The notes: a model not told the origin generated them from the sequence alone. A stretch of 64,000 nt of DNA from Branchipolynoe longqiensis (GCA_030323885.1 CM059203.1:62001-126000), one strand, 5' to 3'; shown: positions 1 through 11,408, numbered from the stretch's first letter. A program made the numbers and translations.

Positions 1-57
1 TAAGCACCAACGGCTCCAGTATTGTCAGGCACTTCAAATATATCACGTAGCCACTGC

Positions 58-656
58 TGACTTGGTAGGCGATACATCTGTATAATGATGTCTACAACTT
101 GGTAGGCGATACATCTGTATAATGATGTCTACAATTTGATAGGCGATACATCTGTATAATGATGTATACAATTTGATAGGTGATACATCTGTATAATGAT
201 GTATACAATTTGATAGGTGATACATCTGTATAATGATGTATACAATTTGATAAGGGATCCATCTGTATAATGATGTATACAATTTGATAGACGATACATC
301 TGTATAATGATGTCTACAACTTGGTAGGCGATACATCTGTATAATGATGTCTACAACTTGGTAGGCAATACATCTGTATAATGATGTCTACAAATTGGTA
401 GGCGATACATCTGTATAATGATGTCTACAACTTGCTAGGCAATACATCTGTATAATGATGTCTACAACTTGGTAGGCAATACATCTGTATAATGGTGTCT
501 ACAACTTGGTAGGCGATACATCTGTATAATGATGTCTACAACTTGATAGGTGATACATCTGTATAATGATGTCTACAACTTGGTAGGCGATACATCTGTA
601 TAATGATGTCTACAACTTGGTATGCAATACATCTGTATAATGATGTCTACAACTTA
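58..656. repeat. 37-bp satellite, about 16 copies
   Basis: A tandem array whose unit begins TTGGTAGGCGATACATCTGT and ends GATGTCTACAAC. Copies differ by single bases (GGCGATAC, GGTGATAC, GGCAATAC). The unit has the same length as, and closely resembles, a segment of the neighbouring 5S-like repeat (about 855-895), so it looks like a local expansion of part of that repeat. The reading frames crossing it are repeat artefacts. Confidence 0.93.
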
Positions 657-937
657 CCCAATAGTGGTTTGGTAAGCAAAATCTTACGTAAGGATGTCTA
701 TTAGTATTACTTATCCAAATAGTCACCACAGTATAACTTATCCACTACTGATTTGGTAGGCTATAAGCCTGTATCAGGATATCTACAGCACCTCGTATTG
801 CCAGGTGGTCACCCATCCAAGTACTGACTATTACTTATCCACTACTGATTTGGTAGGCTATAACTATATAAGCCTGTATCAGGATGTCTACAGCATTTCG
901 TATTCCATGGTGGTCACCCATCCCAGTACTGACTAGG
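657..937 (-). repeat. Two degenerate copies of the 5S-like satellite unit
   Basis: Two copies of the unit found in the large array near 9.5-10.8 kb. Recognisable blocks are CAGCACCTCGTATT, GGTGGTCACCCATCC and AAGTACTGAC. On the minus strand these read like the 3' half of 5S rRNA (AGTACTTGGATG, GGGTGACCACCTG, GGTGCTG). Both copies also carry the TTGGTAGGCTATAAGCCTGT segment that resembles the 37-bp satellite. Confidence 0.75.
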
Positions 938-1285
938 CTCAATTATGTATGTGTGTCTGTAAATAGTTAGCAAGTCGTGCCCCTGTTAGTGCCGGGGTCA
1001 CGTGACTGATACCAAACAGGGTCACGTGACTGATACCAAACGGGGCGAGGACCTGTCGGAGGGGGGAGTGAGATGATGTCACCCTCACCCCCCCCCCGCC
1101 TCCACCCCTACCCTCATCCCCACCCCACACCTCACCCGGGTGCAGGCGCCACCTGGCGCCAGGTGAGGGCGGTGTAATGTGGGGGGGGGGGGTGTGAGTG
1201 GGGGGGGGGGCCTCTGGCGGGAACTGTGGTGGGGTTTGAAATTGTTGACGTTGAGAATGAGAGAGCTGTGTGTGGGGAGGGGTGA
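938..1285. other. Non-coding stretch with short direct repeat and G/C runs
   Basis: No gene seen. A 23-bp direct repeat containing GGGTCACGTGACTGATACC occurs twice near 997-1042; each copy contains the palindrome GTCACGTGAC. Long C runs (about 1086-1097) and G runs (about 1180-1211) follow. Long open frames here are low-complexity artefacts. Confidence 0.6.
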
Positions 1286-1752
1286 AATGGAGGGCGAATG
1301 GGAGGGGGAGGGGAGAGAGATGGAGAGGAGGGAGAGAGAGAGAGGAGGGAGGGAGAGAGGGGAGGGAGAGAGAGAGGGAGGGAGAGATGGGAGGGAGAGA
1401 GAGAGGGAGGGGAGAGGGAGAGAGGGAGGGAGAGAGAGGGAGAGAGAGAGAGGGATAGGGAGAGATAGGAGGGAGAGAGAGGGAGAGAGAGGAGGAGAGA
1501 TAGGAGAGAAGGGAGAGGAGGGAAAGGGAGGAGAGGGAGAGAGATAGGGAGAGAGAGGGAGAGATAGGGAGAGAGAGGGAGGCATAGGGAGGGAGAGGAG
1601 GGAGAGGGGGAGGGAGAGGGAGGGAGAGGGAGGGAGAGAGAGGTAGAGGGAGGGAGAGAGAGGTAGAGGGAGGGAGAGGGGGAGATGGAGGGAGAGAGAG
1701 GGAGAGGGAGAGGGAGAGGGAGGGAGAGAGGGAGAGGGAGAGAGAGATACAG
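1286..1752. repeat. Polypurine (GGGAGA)n tract
   Basis: About 460 bases of almost uninterrupted A and G on the plus strand, built from GGGAGA, GAGAGA and GGAGGG words. The few pyrimidines are isolated. The opposite strand is pyrimidine-only, giving false Ser/Leu/Pro-rich frames. Such mirror-like purine tracts are candidates for triplex (H-DNA) formation. A second G-rich block follows at 1850-1883. Confidence 0.95.
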
Positions 1753-1960
1753 ACAGAGGGCGTGTAGATGTGTATGCGTCTGTGCATGTGTCTCTGTGTG
1801 TTTGTTCGTGGGAGACACTGCACACGTTCGTTTGTTGCTTGTTTTTTTAGGGGGAGGCGGGGGGGGGGGGAGGGAAGGGGGGATATTTTACTTTTAAATA
1901 GAAAAAATACCAGCACCGATACAATTGCCTCAACGATTTTCACAGGTGAAATCAACCCCT

Positions 1961-3300
1961 AATAGACTAGTTCATCATTCCAGCCATACGTGCATTATAC
2001 TATTTATAGGATGTGTGGAAGAAAAACAAACCTGCCCAAACCACATGGCACATGCTAATACACTGGGTGCAGCTATGAAATGTGCTAGTTTCAGCTCAGC
2101 TCTTGTTTGAAACATAGAATACCAACTAAAAATATATATTATAAATTAAGATGTTAATCTTTTATGCAGCATTGCATTTACATCAATATAATCAGCAAAT
2201 CTTATGTCATGTGCATTTAGATCTAGACAAATCTGTTCACACATTTGATATTTAAATATTTAGAACAAGAATTTAAATGGTGATGTAAACATCAAGCTGT
2301 AAAGTTTCTGATTATTTTGTGTGGAATTGTATGTTTCTTAGCTCGAAATGCTAAATTAATTATGTTTGTGTCTTAAATATATTCATTATATCGTTATGTT
2401 ATTATATAGCAAGCATGAATCCATGTTTGTACCAAATTGTTCTGTGTTTCCATTAATTTTGAATAAAAATCAAATTTTTCCCCTATTACGTATCGGCAAT
2501 CTCAATCGCCCGACGCCTTTGTTTTTCTCTCGACACCGTTTTCAACGCATGCACAGTCGGAATGACGATCTCGTGTATTAGATCTACTATACAGCTGGCA
2601 GCAAAGCAAAGGCATACGGCCATTGAGTTTACCGATACGCATAGGGCAAAACTTTGATTTTATTCAAAATTAATAAAGAATACATAACAATTTGGTACAA
2701 ACAATGATGGATAGATGCAATATAATAATATAATGAATATGTTTAAGACACAACTCTCCATAATTAAGCATTTTGAGCTAAGAAACATACAATTTCAGTC
2801 ACTTTACAGGCTGATGTTTACATCACCATTGATTAGCCAGAACTAATTCTTGTTCTAAATATTAAAATGCCAAATGTGTCAACAAAAACTTGTTTCAAAG
2901 AAATATATAACCAATATCTCATTTTCTAGTTCTACATATGTCATTAACCATAGGATATAAATAAAAACATGAATAAAATAAGTAAAACTGACTCGGGCTA
3001 TGGCTCAAACACTAGTCTGAGTGCCCAGATTTGTCAAGATCTAAATGCACATGGCATAAGATGTGCTGATTATATTGATGTAAATGCAATGCTGGATAAA
3101 AGATTAATATCTTATTTTATTATATATATTTTTTTAGTTGGTATTCTATGTTTCAAACAAGAGCTGAGATGAGCTGAAACTAGCACATTTCATAGCTGCA
3201 CCCAGTGTATGAGCATGTGCCATGTGCTTCTCGCGGATTTGTTTTTCTTCCATGCATCCCACAATGCACCGCACCACTGGAATGGCGATGTAGTCTATTG
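1961..3300. mobile_element. Large foldback (inverted-repeat) element
   Basis: The left arm (1961 to about 2490) is repeated in inverted orientation to the right (about 2640-3300). The ends match (AATAGACTAGTTCATCATTC against GAATGGCGATGTAGTCTATT). Inner blocks also pair, for example GTAAACATCAAGCTGTAAAG with CTTTACAGGCTGATGTTTAC and the CACATGGCACATGCTAATAC block with its complement. The central 150 bases are themselves partly self-complementary (CGTATCGGCAATCTCA against TGAGTTTACCGATACG). No protein-coding content is seen. This resembles a foldback or large palindromic MITE. Confidence 0.8.
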
Positions 3301-3535
3301 ACACTTGTTGCTTACTAGACTGGCGCTCAGCATTATTAGGATAGGACAAGGACTGGTTGGTTCAGTTTCAGGATAATGTGACTGAGTGGGATATCAGGTC
3401 ATGGTGCCATTGGGCTGGTCTCCCAGTGGGGCAGCACTATAAATTCACCATGAGTGCGCACTGTCACAAGTCAGTACCCGACCTGACATGACCTTAGATG
3501 TTGTCAGGACATAAAACTCCAACAACCAACCCCAA
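3296..3535 (+). mobile_element. SINE-1 body and tail, head missing
   Basis: Matches the body of the commonest SINE in the window, here called SINE-1: TGGCGCTCAGCATTATTAGG, GTGACTGAGTGGGATATCAG, CAGTGGGGCAGCACTATAAA, GCGCACTGTCACAAG, then ATGACCTTAGATGTTG and an AC-rich tail. The tRNA-like head is absent. It abuts the right end of the foldback element. Confidence 0.85.
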
Positions 3536-3802
3536 GGCGCGGTGCGTGCTGTGTGCCGTACGGTGCTGCCTGAGTGTCGTGGTTGACCTTGGCAAGGTCA
3601 AGGTCGTCACGCCACGGATCACACTGTAAACAGTCTAATTCACAAAGCTGGTGTCTTCAGGGGGACAGCCCACACCTCACTGTCTGCACACACATAATAC
3701 ATATACACATGATAGATTTAATATGTAGACTATACACTATACATGCATTATATATAGATTATGTTGTGTAAATATAATGTATTCATTCAGCCTCCCGTCT
3801 GG
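3536..3802. other. Non-coding stretch
   Basis: No gene or recognisable repeat seen. AT-rich from about 3690 to 3780. Confidence 0.5.
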
Positions 3803-4615
3803 TCCCAGAACACAAAGAAGATACCTCTAAATATACGCTTATATATAGAATATGGAGTATATAATATCTGTAGAATATACAGAACACAGAGAAGATACCT
3901 CTAAATATACGCCTATATACAGTTATATATAGAATATGGAGTATATAATATCTGTAAAATATACAGAACACAGAAAAGATACCTCTAATTATACGCCTAT
4001 ATACAATTATATATAGAATATGCGGTATATAATATCTGTAGAATATACAGAACACAGAGAAGATACCTCTAAATATACGCCTATATACAATTATATATAC
4101 AATATGGAGTATATAATATCTGTAGAATATACAGAACACAGAGAAGATACCTCTAAATATACGCCTATATACAGTTATATATAGAATATGGAGTACAGGA
4201 AGGTGCAGACCAACACGGAGACTAATAGGCGAATATAGTTATTTTTTATTTGGCTTATATCATCGTCGGTAAGGCTACCATAACCATGACACAACCATAA
4301 CTATACTTGGTTGGGCAAACCGCCAGGGAAGCTCGCGACCCCAGCCAATCAAATAGCATATCCTCGATATACGCGTGTATATAATATCTGTAGAATATAC
4401 AGAACACGGCGAAGATACCTCTCAATATATGCCTATATACAGTTATATATAGAATATGCGGTATATAATATCTGTAGAATATACAGAACACCGAGAAGAT
4501 AGCTCTCAATATACGCCTATATACAATTATATATAGAATATGGAGAGTATATAATATCTGTAGAATATACAGAACACAGAGAAGATACCTCTAAATATAC
4601 GTCTATATACAGGTG
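3803..4615. repeat. 84-bp AT-rich satellite in two blocks
   Basis: The unit contains GAACACAGAGAAGATACCTC, TAAATATACGCCTATATACA and TATAATATCTGTAGAATATA. CAGAACAC recurs at about 3806, 3880, 3964, 4048 and 4132, and again at 4401, 4484 and 4570. The array is split by unrelated sequence at about 4196-4370. Confidence 0.9.
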
Positions 4616-5204
4616 TAGAGCACACTGCGGTTCTTAGCCTTGCGACATAGCAGGAAAAGTAACTATTCACCCCCGTGGGTTTGACACCAGGTTCGATCCA
4701 GCCTTGTAGTCAGGGCTGGACTGTGCTGCAATGAGTTCTCCCCTCACACAGTTGCTATTTATCTACTTGCTTTATTTTTGCTTTTTTTTTTAGTAACCCC
4801 CCCACCCCCCATCTGTTGGTAGCAACTTAAATATACTACAGGGTGGGTTCTTCTTCAGTGCTGGTCCTAATTGGCTGGTCCGTCACATTGTAACTGTTTT
4901 CTTCTAAATTAATTCTCATTTTCATACCAAATGAAGAAAATTCCTTTCATTATACCCCAAAGAACCAATGACAGCAATCCGGTGGGAACAAAATGTTTGG
5001 TTGATTTTTTTTATTGCAAAAATAGATTCATTTGTCATGCAAATTTGACAGTTAAAGATGGGAATGGTGAAACTGTACTGCTTGTGTTGGAAACGACTTC
5101 ATTGTAGACCAACATATCCAAACATAATGTAGTAGTCTGCACTGACCTCTCAGGCAAGGAGCCGGATAGACAGGCAGGCGTGAGTAGTACGGTGATATCA
5201 GGGA
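4616..5204. other. Non-coding stretch
   Basis: No gene seen. There is one tRNA B-box-like GGTTCGATCC near 4691 without a convincing partner A box. The rest is AT-rich with T and C runs (about 4780-4812). Confidence 0.5.
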
Positions 5205-5277
5205 GCCTAGGTGGTGAAATGGTTAGCACACTGGCCCGGAGTGCAAAGAGATGTGGGTTCGAGCCCCACTCTAGGCA
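5205..5277 (+). tRNA. tRNA-like sequence, probably a SINE head or tRNA pseudogene
   Basis: The acceptor arms pair (GCCTAGG with TCTAGGC, one G-T wobble). There is an A-box-like TGGTGAAATGGTTAGC and a canonical B box, GGGTTCGAGCCCC, with a paired T stem. The anticodon arm is poor: only about four pairs form and the base before the putative anticodon is G rather than T. A functional tRNA is therefore unlikely. No clear 3' SINE body was recognised. Confidence 0.45.
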
Positions 5278-5493
5278 CAATATCTCCCATTTTCATCGCC
5301 CCCTATGACAATAGCTAGTTTATTTGCAAAGTTGTAACATGCAAAAATGTCAGAAAGCTAATTTTAGGACTGTTAAGTGTCTTATAAACACTTAAAAGAA
5401 ATACTTGCAAACATGTAATGTGTACAAATAATGCCCTGAACAAATACATTTTCTTGCATGCTATTACTATTAGCAGTTTCTAACCTAAAGTGC

Positions 5494-6062
5494 GCATTCC
5501 TTACACGCGGTATGCGGTATGCGGCATGTGGTATGTGAATGGCATGATTCCTTACACGCGGCATGCGGCACACGACTGGCTATATTTAAAAAATATAAAT
5601 CAACAAGTATACTCAATACTGCACTGTATATGACCTAATATTGCATTTATATCTATGTACCTCTTAGTATGTCACATGGGAATTCCTACTTTTATAATTA
5701 CCAAATTATAGATAAGAATTCATGTTTTTGTGGCTCTGGTAGCATTTTTACCAACCCGAACCCCCACCACCACCACTACCATATGTTTCCCCTCAGCACC
5801 CTTGTGCGTGACCGTTCCGTAATGCTCAGTCGCCTCTCCTCGTCTAAAACTAATGGACAAGTGCGACTGATGTTTCTATTCGCACACCGCGTGCCGCATA
5901 CCGCATGCCACACCAATCGCTACAGGGACCGATCGAGTTGACGCATTCGCATTCACATTCGCATACCGCGTGTAAGGAATGTAGCCCATAGGCTTCAAGG
6001 CGTTTCGATTTTTTGTCGCATTCGCATTCGCATACCGCATGCCGCGTGTAAGGAATGTACCC
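5494..6062. mobile_element. MITE family D with GCATACCGCGTGTAAGGAATG ends
   Basis: Inverted termini: ATTCCTTACACGCGGTATGC on the left and its complement, CGCATACCGCGTGTAAGGAAT, near 5960-5985, repeated near 6030-6057. The internal sequence is rich in CATTCG hexamers. The doubled ends on both sides suggest two overlapping or nested copies. A cleaner copy lies at 29449-29996. Confidence 0.75.
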
Positions 6063-6629
6063 TTAAGTCATTATTGAGTGTCACATGAAACTTGCGTTAC
6101 ATGTCACATGAAACATGTTACAATTCCAAGAACATCAGAAGTTAGGGAAGTGTTCCGCGATTACTTTAAAATATGTCCACGGCATCAAAAACTAATAAGT
6201 ATAAATAATTGTTCGTCCTCTCTGGTGTTTGTTTCATCATGGAGGAATAACATTTCTTTTCCATGTCACACATGTTTCAGTGTCACAATTTTATATGTTC
6301 TCTGTTCTACTCTCAAGTGGACGAACACTCATAAAATTGCACTTAGTTACTCCTAGTGACTGCTGTTCTAGGAAATAATAAGGGTCTTGTTCTGAATATT
6401 ACATGATGAGGGTTTTTGTGTCAGACCGAAACACGCATAACGTTCTCCACTTGGTCATGTTCGAAGCCAGGCATACTTGCAGTCTGGGTCCAAATTGTTT
6501 TTGTTTTAAATTGTGTCTTAAAATTGGATGTATGTGGAACACAACAAGCCTAATTGGGATAGGCTGTAACATATTTCAGTTTTGACCTCCGATTCCTCCA
6601 TTTTAGGACCAGCACTGAAGAAGAACCCA
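6063..6629. other. Non-coding stretch
   Basis: No gene or clear repeat seen. Short open frames lack recognisable domains and splice context. Confidence 0.5.
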
Positions 6630-7216
6630 CCTATAAGTTCCTACCAGCTCTACCAATTCCCGCCATCCCTTTCCTACCAGCTCTACTGATTCCCGCCATC
6701 CCTTTCCTACCAGCTCTACTGATTCCTGCCTTCCCTTTCCTACCAGCTCTACCGTTTCCTACCAGCTCTACCGATTCCCGCCATCCCTTTCCTACCAGCT
6801 CTACCGATTCCTGCCATCCCTTTCCTACCAGCTCTACCAATTCCCACCATCCCTTTCCTACCAGCTCTACCAATTGCCACCATCCCTTTCCTACCAGCTC
6901 TACCAATTCCCACCATCCCTTTCCTACCAGCTCTACCAATTCCCACCATCCCTTTCCTACCAGCTCTACCGATTCCAACCACCCCTTTCCTACCAGCCCT
7001 ACCAATTGCCACCATCCCTTTCCTACCAGCTCTACCAATTGCCACCATCCCTTTCCTACCAGCTCTACCAATTCCCACCATCCCTTTCCTACCAGCTCTA
7101 CCAATTCCCACCATCCCTTTCCTACCAGCCCTACCGATTCCCGCCATCCCTTTCCTACCAGCTCTACCGATTCCCACCATCCCCTTTCCTACCAGCTCTA
7201 CTGATTCCCGCCATCT
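6630..7216. repeat. 33-bp minisatellite, about 18 copies
   Basis: The unit contains CTACCAGCTCTACCAATTCC and CACCATCCCTTTC. Because 33 is divisible by three, all frames stay open for long distances. The repetitive peptides (for example repeats of VGKGWWELVEL on the minus strand) are most simply by-products of the array. Confidence 0.93.
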
Positions 7217-7340
7217 CTAATCTAATTACTAGGGACACCTCTCTATAGATATATATGTATAATATATTTATATTACATATATTCTACAAGGCATTGTGGG
7301 AATAGAAACGAAGTACATTTCCTTCTTCAGTCGGTTAGTT

Positions 7341-7549
7341 GTTGATACTTGTCACTTCCTATCCTGGCTCTGGCATTATCAGGATAGGGCAAGGACTGGT
7401 TGGATCAGTGTCAGGAAAATGTGACTGAATGGGATATCAGGTCTTGGTGCTGGTGGCCTGGTCTCCCAGTGGGGCAGCACTATAAAGTCCTGATATGCTT
7501 AGATGTTGCCATATAGACAGGTCAAACTCCAACAACCAACCAAACAAAA
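7341..7549 (+). mobile_element. SINE-1 fragment, 5' truncated
   Basis: Contains TTGATACTTGTCACTTCC, AAGGACTGGTTGG, GTGACTGAATGGGATATCAG and CAGTGGGGCAGCACTATAAA. A shortened tail ends in CAACAACCAACCAAAC. Confidence 0.85.
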
Positions 7550-7896
7550 GCAACTTTCCACCCCCATCCGCAAATGGGATCGTCCAGTCGGCCGAGTCCG
7601 TCCAAGCAGCCCCTTCTTACAATAAAGGTGTATGACTTATTCAGTCAGACATCCCGCCAACATTATATACATAAACATGAATATATACTATATATTATAT
7701 ATATATATATACATCACTCGCGTCTGAGGTCAGAAATGTCATCCTCACAGGTATGATCAGCGAAACAGTGATGTACTGTAACGTCAAATGACTATCCTCC
7801 AGTCTACACATACAAAATAAGATCTCCATAACATATCTAAAGCCGGATAGTGTCCATATTGTTCATATACATATTATATAATTAATTATATATATC

Positions 7897-7961
<65 letters not shown>

Positions 7962-8170
7962 GCATTATATGTAAATCTGTACTTCTAACTTCTATTTAAA
8001 TATACGTCAATCAGGTTAATGAGCAAGGCGAGCTGAGGTTGAGTAGGTTGGAGCAGTAGATGACTAGCCTCAGGCTCCACCACCCGATTACTGGTGGGTG
8101 GGTGTGAGGAGCGAGTATGGAATTCCAGGTTTATTATACTCATATAATGTGTATACAATATATATCTACA
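7550..8170. repeat. AT-rich stretch with (TA)n microsatellite
   Basis: Alternating TA runs at about 7690-7715 and 7890-7956. No gene seen. Confidence 0.8.
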
Positions 8171-8311
8171 CAGTAAACCTGTCTAAATCGACCGACCATG
8201 GGACCGACTTTAAGTGGTCCATTTAGGGAGGTGGTCGGTTTAGGGAGCTAAAATATCCTTACAAGGGGAGTGGTCGATCTGTGGAGGGGTTGGTACAGAG
8301 AGGTTTTACTG
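8171..8311. mobile_element. Small Tigger/pogo-like MITE
   Basis: Terminal inverted repeats CAGTAAACCTGTCT and AGAGAGGTTTTACTG, with TA beside the right end. The inner arms also pair through GGTCGGTTTAGGGAG-type words. Ends of the CAGT...ACTG type with TA duplications are typical of pogo/Tigger-derived elements. Confidence 0.65.
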
Positions 8312-8789
8312 TATATTATACATTCATGTACTGCATAAGCCACTATACGAGTATAATTATCTGGAAGCCGATTAACTATGAACTGTGTCCACAATTCATT
8401 CTCCGACACTCCACCAGTCTTCTACTGGTTCGCTCTACCATAACTGACACTCCTCCAGTCATCTATCTGCTCCTCAGGCCTTCTGCCTCGCCTGGTGGCG
8501 CCACCTGCTGAGTCTTCCTCGCTGACACGGACGCTGTGTGTGCGTGCTTCATTTTAAATTACAAGTTCGAAGGTCAGTGTGCTTTTTCTTTAAAAAAAGA
8601 TTGATTAAAATGAAAATGAAAAGAAAATCCCCCAAACAGACGCGGCTTTCTGTGGCCGGGTGCCCAGGGCCATGGTTGAAGACAAGAGACCAGTTTGGGC
8701 ACTTGCTGGGCTGGCATTCTGTCAAACAGAGTGTAATCTTTGAGTCAGGGACCAGTCGGGGGGAGTCCGTCTTCACTGTAGGTGCTGTC
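8312..8789. other. Non-coding stretch
   Basis: No gene recognised. Two overlapping short open frames on opposite strands at 8538-8798 lack known domains. Confidence 0.45.
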
Positions 8790-9352
8790 ATCATATGACC
8801 TTAGATGTTGCCAGGACATAAAACTCCAACAACCAACCAACCAACGGTCACTGTAGGTGAATCTAGTTGATTTGGTTGGTTGTTCGAATTTTACGTCCTG
8901 GCAACATTTAAGGTCATATCAGGACGGGTACCGACTTGTGACAGCGCACACTCGATGGCGACTTTATAGTTATAGTGCTGCCATGCTGGGAAACCAAGCC
9001 TACTGCCGGCACCATGCCCCGATATCCCACTCAGTCACATTATCCAGAGACTGAGCCAACCAGTCCCAACCAGACAGGTTGTTAGAGTTTTACCTCCTGG
9101 CAACATCAAAGGTCATATCATTATCAAGACGAGTACTAACGTGATATCCCACGCAGTCACATTATCCTGACACTGAGCCAACCAGTCCTTGGCCTATCCT
9201 AATAATGCAGAGTGCCTGGCTAGGTAGTGACAAGTATCAATTTTTAACTCATTGGTTTGTCTCGACCAGGGTTCAAACTCGTGATTCAAATCCCATGATC
9301 TACGACAACGGGAGATGGATGCTCAACTTATTTAGTCATCCCGTCTGGTCTC
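8790..9352 (-). mobile_element. Cluster of three SINE-1 fragments
   Basis: A plus-strand tail fragment (about 8794-8848, ATATGACCTTAGATGTTGCC, then ACAACCAACC) is followed by two minus-strand copies. The first (8874-9068) reads TTACGTCCTGGCAACATTTA through ATATCCCACTCAGTCACATT. The second (9076-9352) continues into the reversed tRNA-like head with GGGTTCAAACTC and ends at CATCCCGTCTGG. Confidence 0.85.
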
Positions 9353-9486
9353 TCTGTACTTACCTCAGTCATGCAGATATGGCCACCAGGTGGCGCCACT
9401 CCAGAGGGGTGTAAAGTCAGCACAGACATGGCGCGTGCATCGAGGTGAGCAGTAGCAGCCCCTGAGGTTCTCCACTATCGGCTCTC

Positions 9487-10775
9487 CACGTCTGTACCTA
9501 TCCACTCCCACAGTCACCGCATTATAAGCCTGTATCAGGATGTCTGCAGCACCTCGTATTCACAGGTGGTCACTCACCCAAGTACTGACGAGACTCAACT
9601 ATTACTTATCCACTCCCACAGTCACCGCATTATAAGCCTGTATCAGGATGTCTGCAGCACCTTGCATTCACAGGCGGTCACTCATCCAAGTACTGACGAG
9701 ACTCAACTATTACTTATCCACTCCCACAGTCACCGCATTATGTCTGTATCAGGATGTCTGCAGCACCTCGTATTCACAGGCGGTCACTCATCTAAGTACT
9801 GACGAAACTCAACTATTACTTATCCACTAGCACAGTCACCGCATTATAAGCCTGTATCAGGATGTCTGCAGCACCTTGCATTCACAGGCGGTCACTCATC
9901 CAAGTACTGACGAGACTCAACTATTACTTATCCACTCCCACAGTCACCGCATTATGTCTGTATCAGGATGTCTGCAGCACCTTGCATTCACAGGTGGTCA
10001 CTCATCCAAGTACTGACGAGGCTCAACTATTACTTATCCACTCCCACAGTCACCGCATTATAAGCCTGTATCAGGATGTCTGCAGCACCTTGCATTCACA
10101 GGTGGTCACTCATCCAAGTACTGACGAGACTCAACTATTACTTATCCACTCCCACAGTCACCGCATTATGTCTGTATCAGGATGTCTGCAGCACCTCGTA
10201 TTCACAGGTGGTCACTCATCCAAGTACTGACGAGACTCAACTATTACTTATCCACTCCCACAGTCACCGCATTATAAGCCTGTATCAGGATGTCTGCAGC
10301 ACCTTGCATTCACAGGTGGTCACTCATCCAAGTACTGATGAGACTCAACTATTACTTATCCACTCCCACAGTCATCGCATTATTAGCCTGTATCAGGATG
10401 TCTGCAGCACCTTGTATTCACAGGCGGTCACTCATCCAAGTACTGACGAGGCTCAACTATTACTTATCCACTTCCACAGTCATCGCATTATGTCTGTATC
10501 AGGATGTCTGCAGCACCTTGCATTCACAGGCGGTCACTCTCCCAAGTACTGACGAGACTCAACTATTACTTATCCACTCCCACAGTCACCGCATTATAAG
10601 CCTGTATCAGGATGTCTGCAGCACCTCGTATTCACAGGCGGTCACTCATCTAAGTACTGACGAAACTCAACTATTACTTATCCACTAGCACAGTCACCAC
10701 ATTATAAGCCTGTATCAGGATGTCTGCAGCACCTCGTATTCCAAGGTGGTCACCCAGCGAGTACTGACCAGCCGA
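9487..10775 (-). repeat. 107-bp satellite derived from 5S rRNA, about 12 copies
   Basis: Each unit reads, on the minus strand, GTCAGTACTTGGATGAGTGA, CCGCCTGTGAATAC and GGTGCTGCAGAC. This aligns with the 3' half of metazoan 5S rRNA (TTAGTACTTGGATGGGAGAC, CGCCTGGGAATAC, GGGTGCTGTAGGC). The preceding GATAAGTAATAGTTGAGTCT aligns more weakly with the 5S internal promoter region. About 37 bp per unit is non-5S spacer. Copies alternate between ATTATAAGCCTGTATC and ATTATGTCTGTATC variants. A working 5S gene would be about 120 bp with an intact 5' half, so this is a pseudogene-derived satellite. Confidence 0.85.
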
Positions 10776-11408
10776 GGCTCAACGTTGTTCAACTCCAGTG
10801 ATCAGACTGGGACAGGTGTTCCAAACATATTAGCTGCATAGTTAGTTATAAGGGTAAACACTCACACTACAAGACATCCTCCTGTGTGAGGACCAGTGTA
10901 GTTTCACATGCTAAAAGGCACGCACTGCAATAGTGTAATTTTGCAGGGTGCCCGGATTTAGCATTTAGTCACAGCATCCTTGCACCTCAGCCTTCTATGA
11001 CAAGCATCCGCTAGATGCAATTTAATGGAATATATATAACATACATACATTATGTATGATATAATTTATTATTTAGATGCAAATAACGGCAGCCCCTTAA
11101 TGTTTCTCTCGAACCACCTTAGCCTCCATGTTATTCACTGTAGAGCAGGCATTCTCTCCTCCCCGCCTCCTCTACACCATGAGCCAACCGTCACTCAGCT
11201 CACTTTCAAAACTATTCTATTATATAATTACATGGATATAATTATATATATTGTACATCCACAGTTCGGCTTCGGTACCCGCCAGTAAATGACTGCAGGA
11301 GACCAGTTCCTAAAACGCTGTCTAACATGGAACCGGCCTGGTGGCAGCACAATTTGGGAACCTTGTTGCTGCCCCTCAAGTACATCAACTTGATCCAGGC
11401 CTCTTGTC
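10776..11408. other. Non-coding stretch between two satellites
   Basis: No gene seen. The direct neighbour on the right is the 28-bp satellite. Confidence 0.5.

Noticed and set aside
939..1955. Long open frames on both strands (up to 338 codons) over the GA-rich tract
   Set aside because: They consist of Ser/Leu/Pro or Gly/Arg/Glu runs forced by the polypurine sequence and have no domain or splice context.
5205..5277. Functional tRNA gene
   Set aside because: The acceptor and T arms are good, but the anticodon arm is defective and lacks the U before the anticodon.
6631..7248. Repetitive open frames of 124-157 codons
   Set aside because: The 33-bp unit is divisible by three, so every frame stays open. 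Repeat artefact.
9487..10775. A functional 5S rRNA gene cluster
   Set aside because: Units are about 107 bp, lack the 5' half of 5S and have diverged in the internal promoter region.
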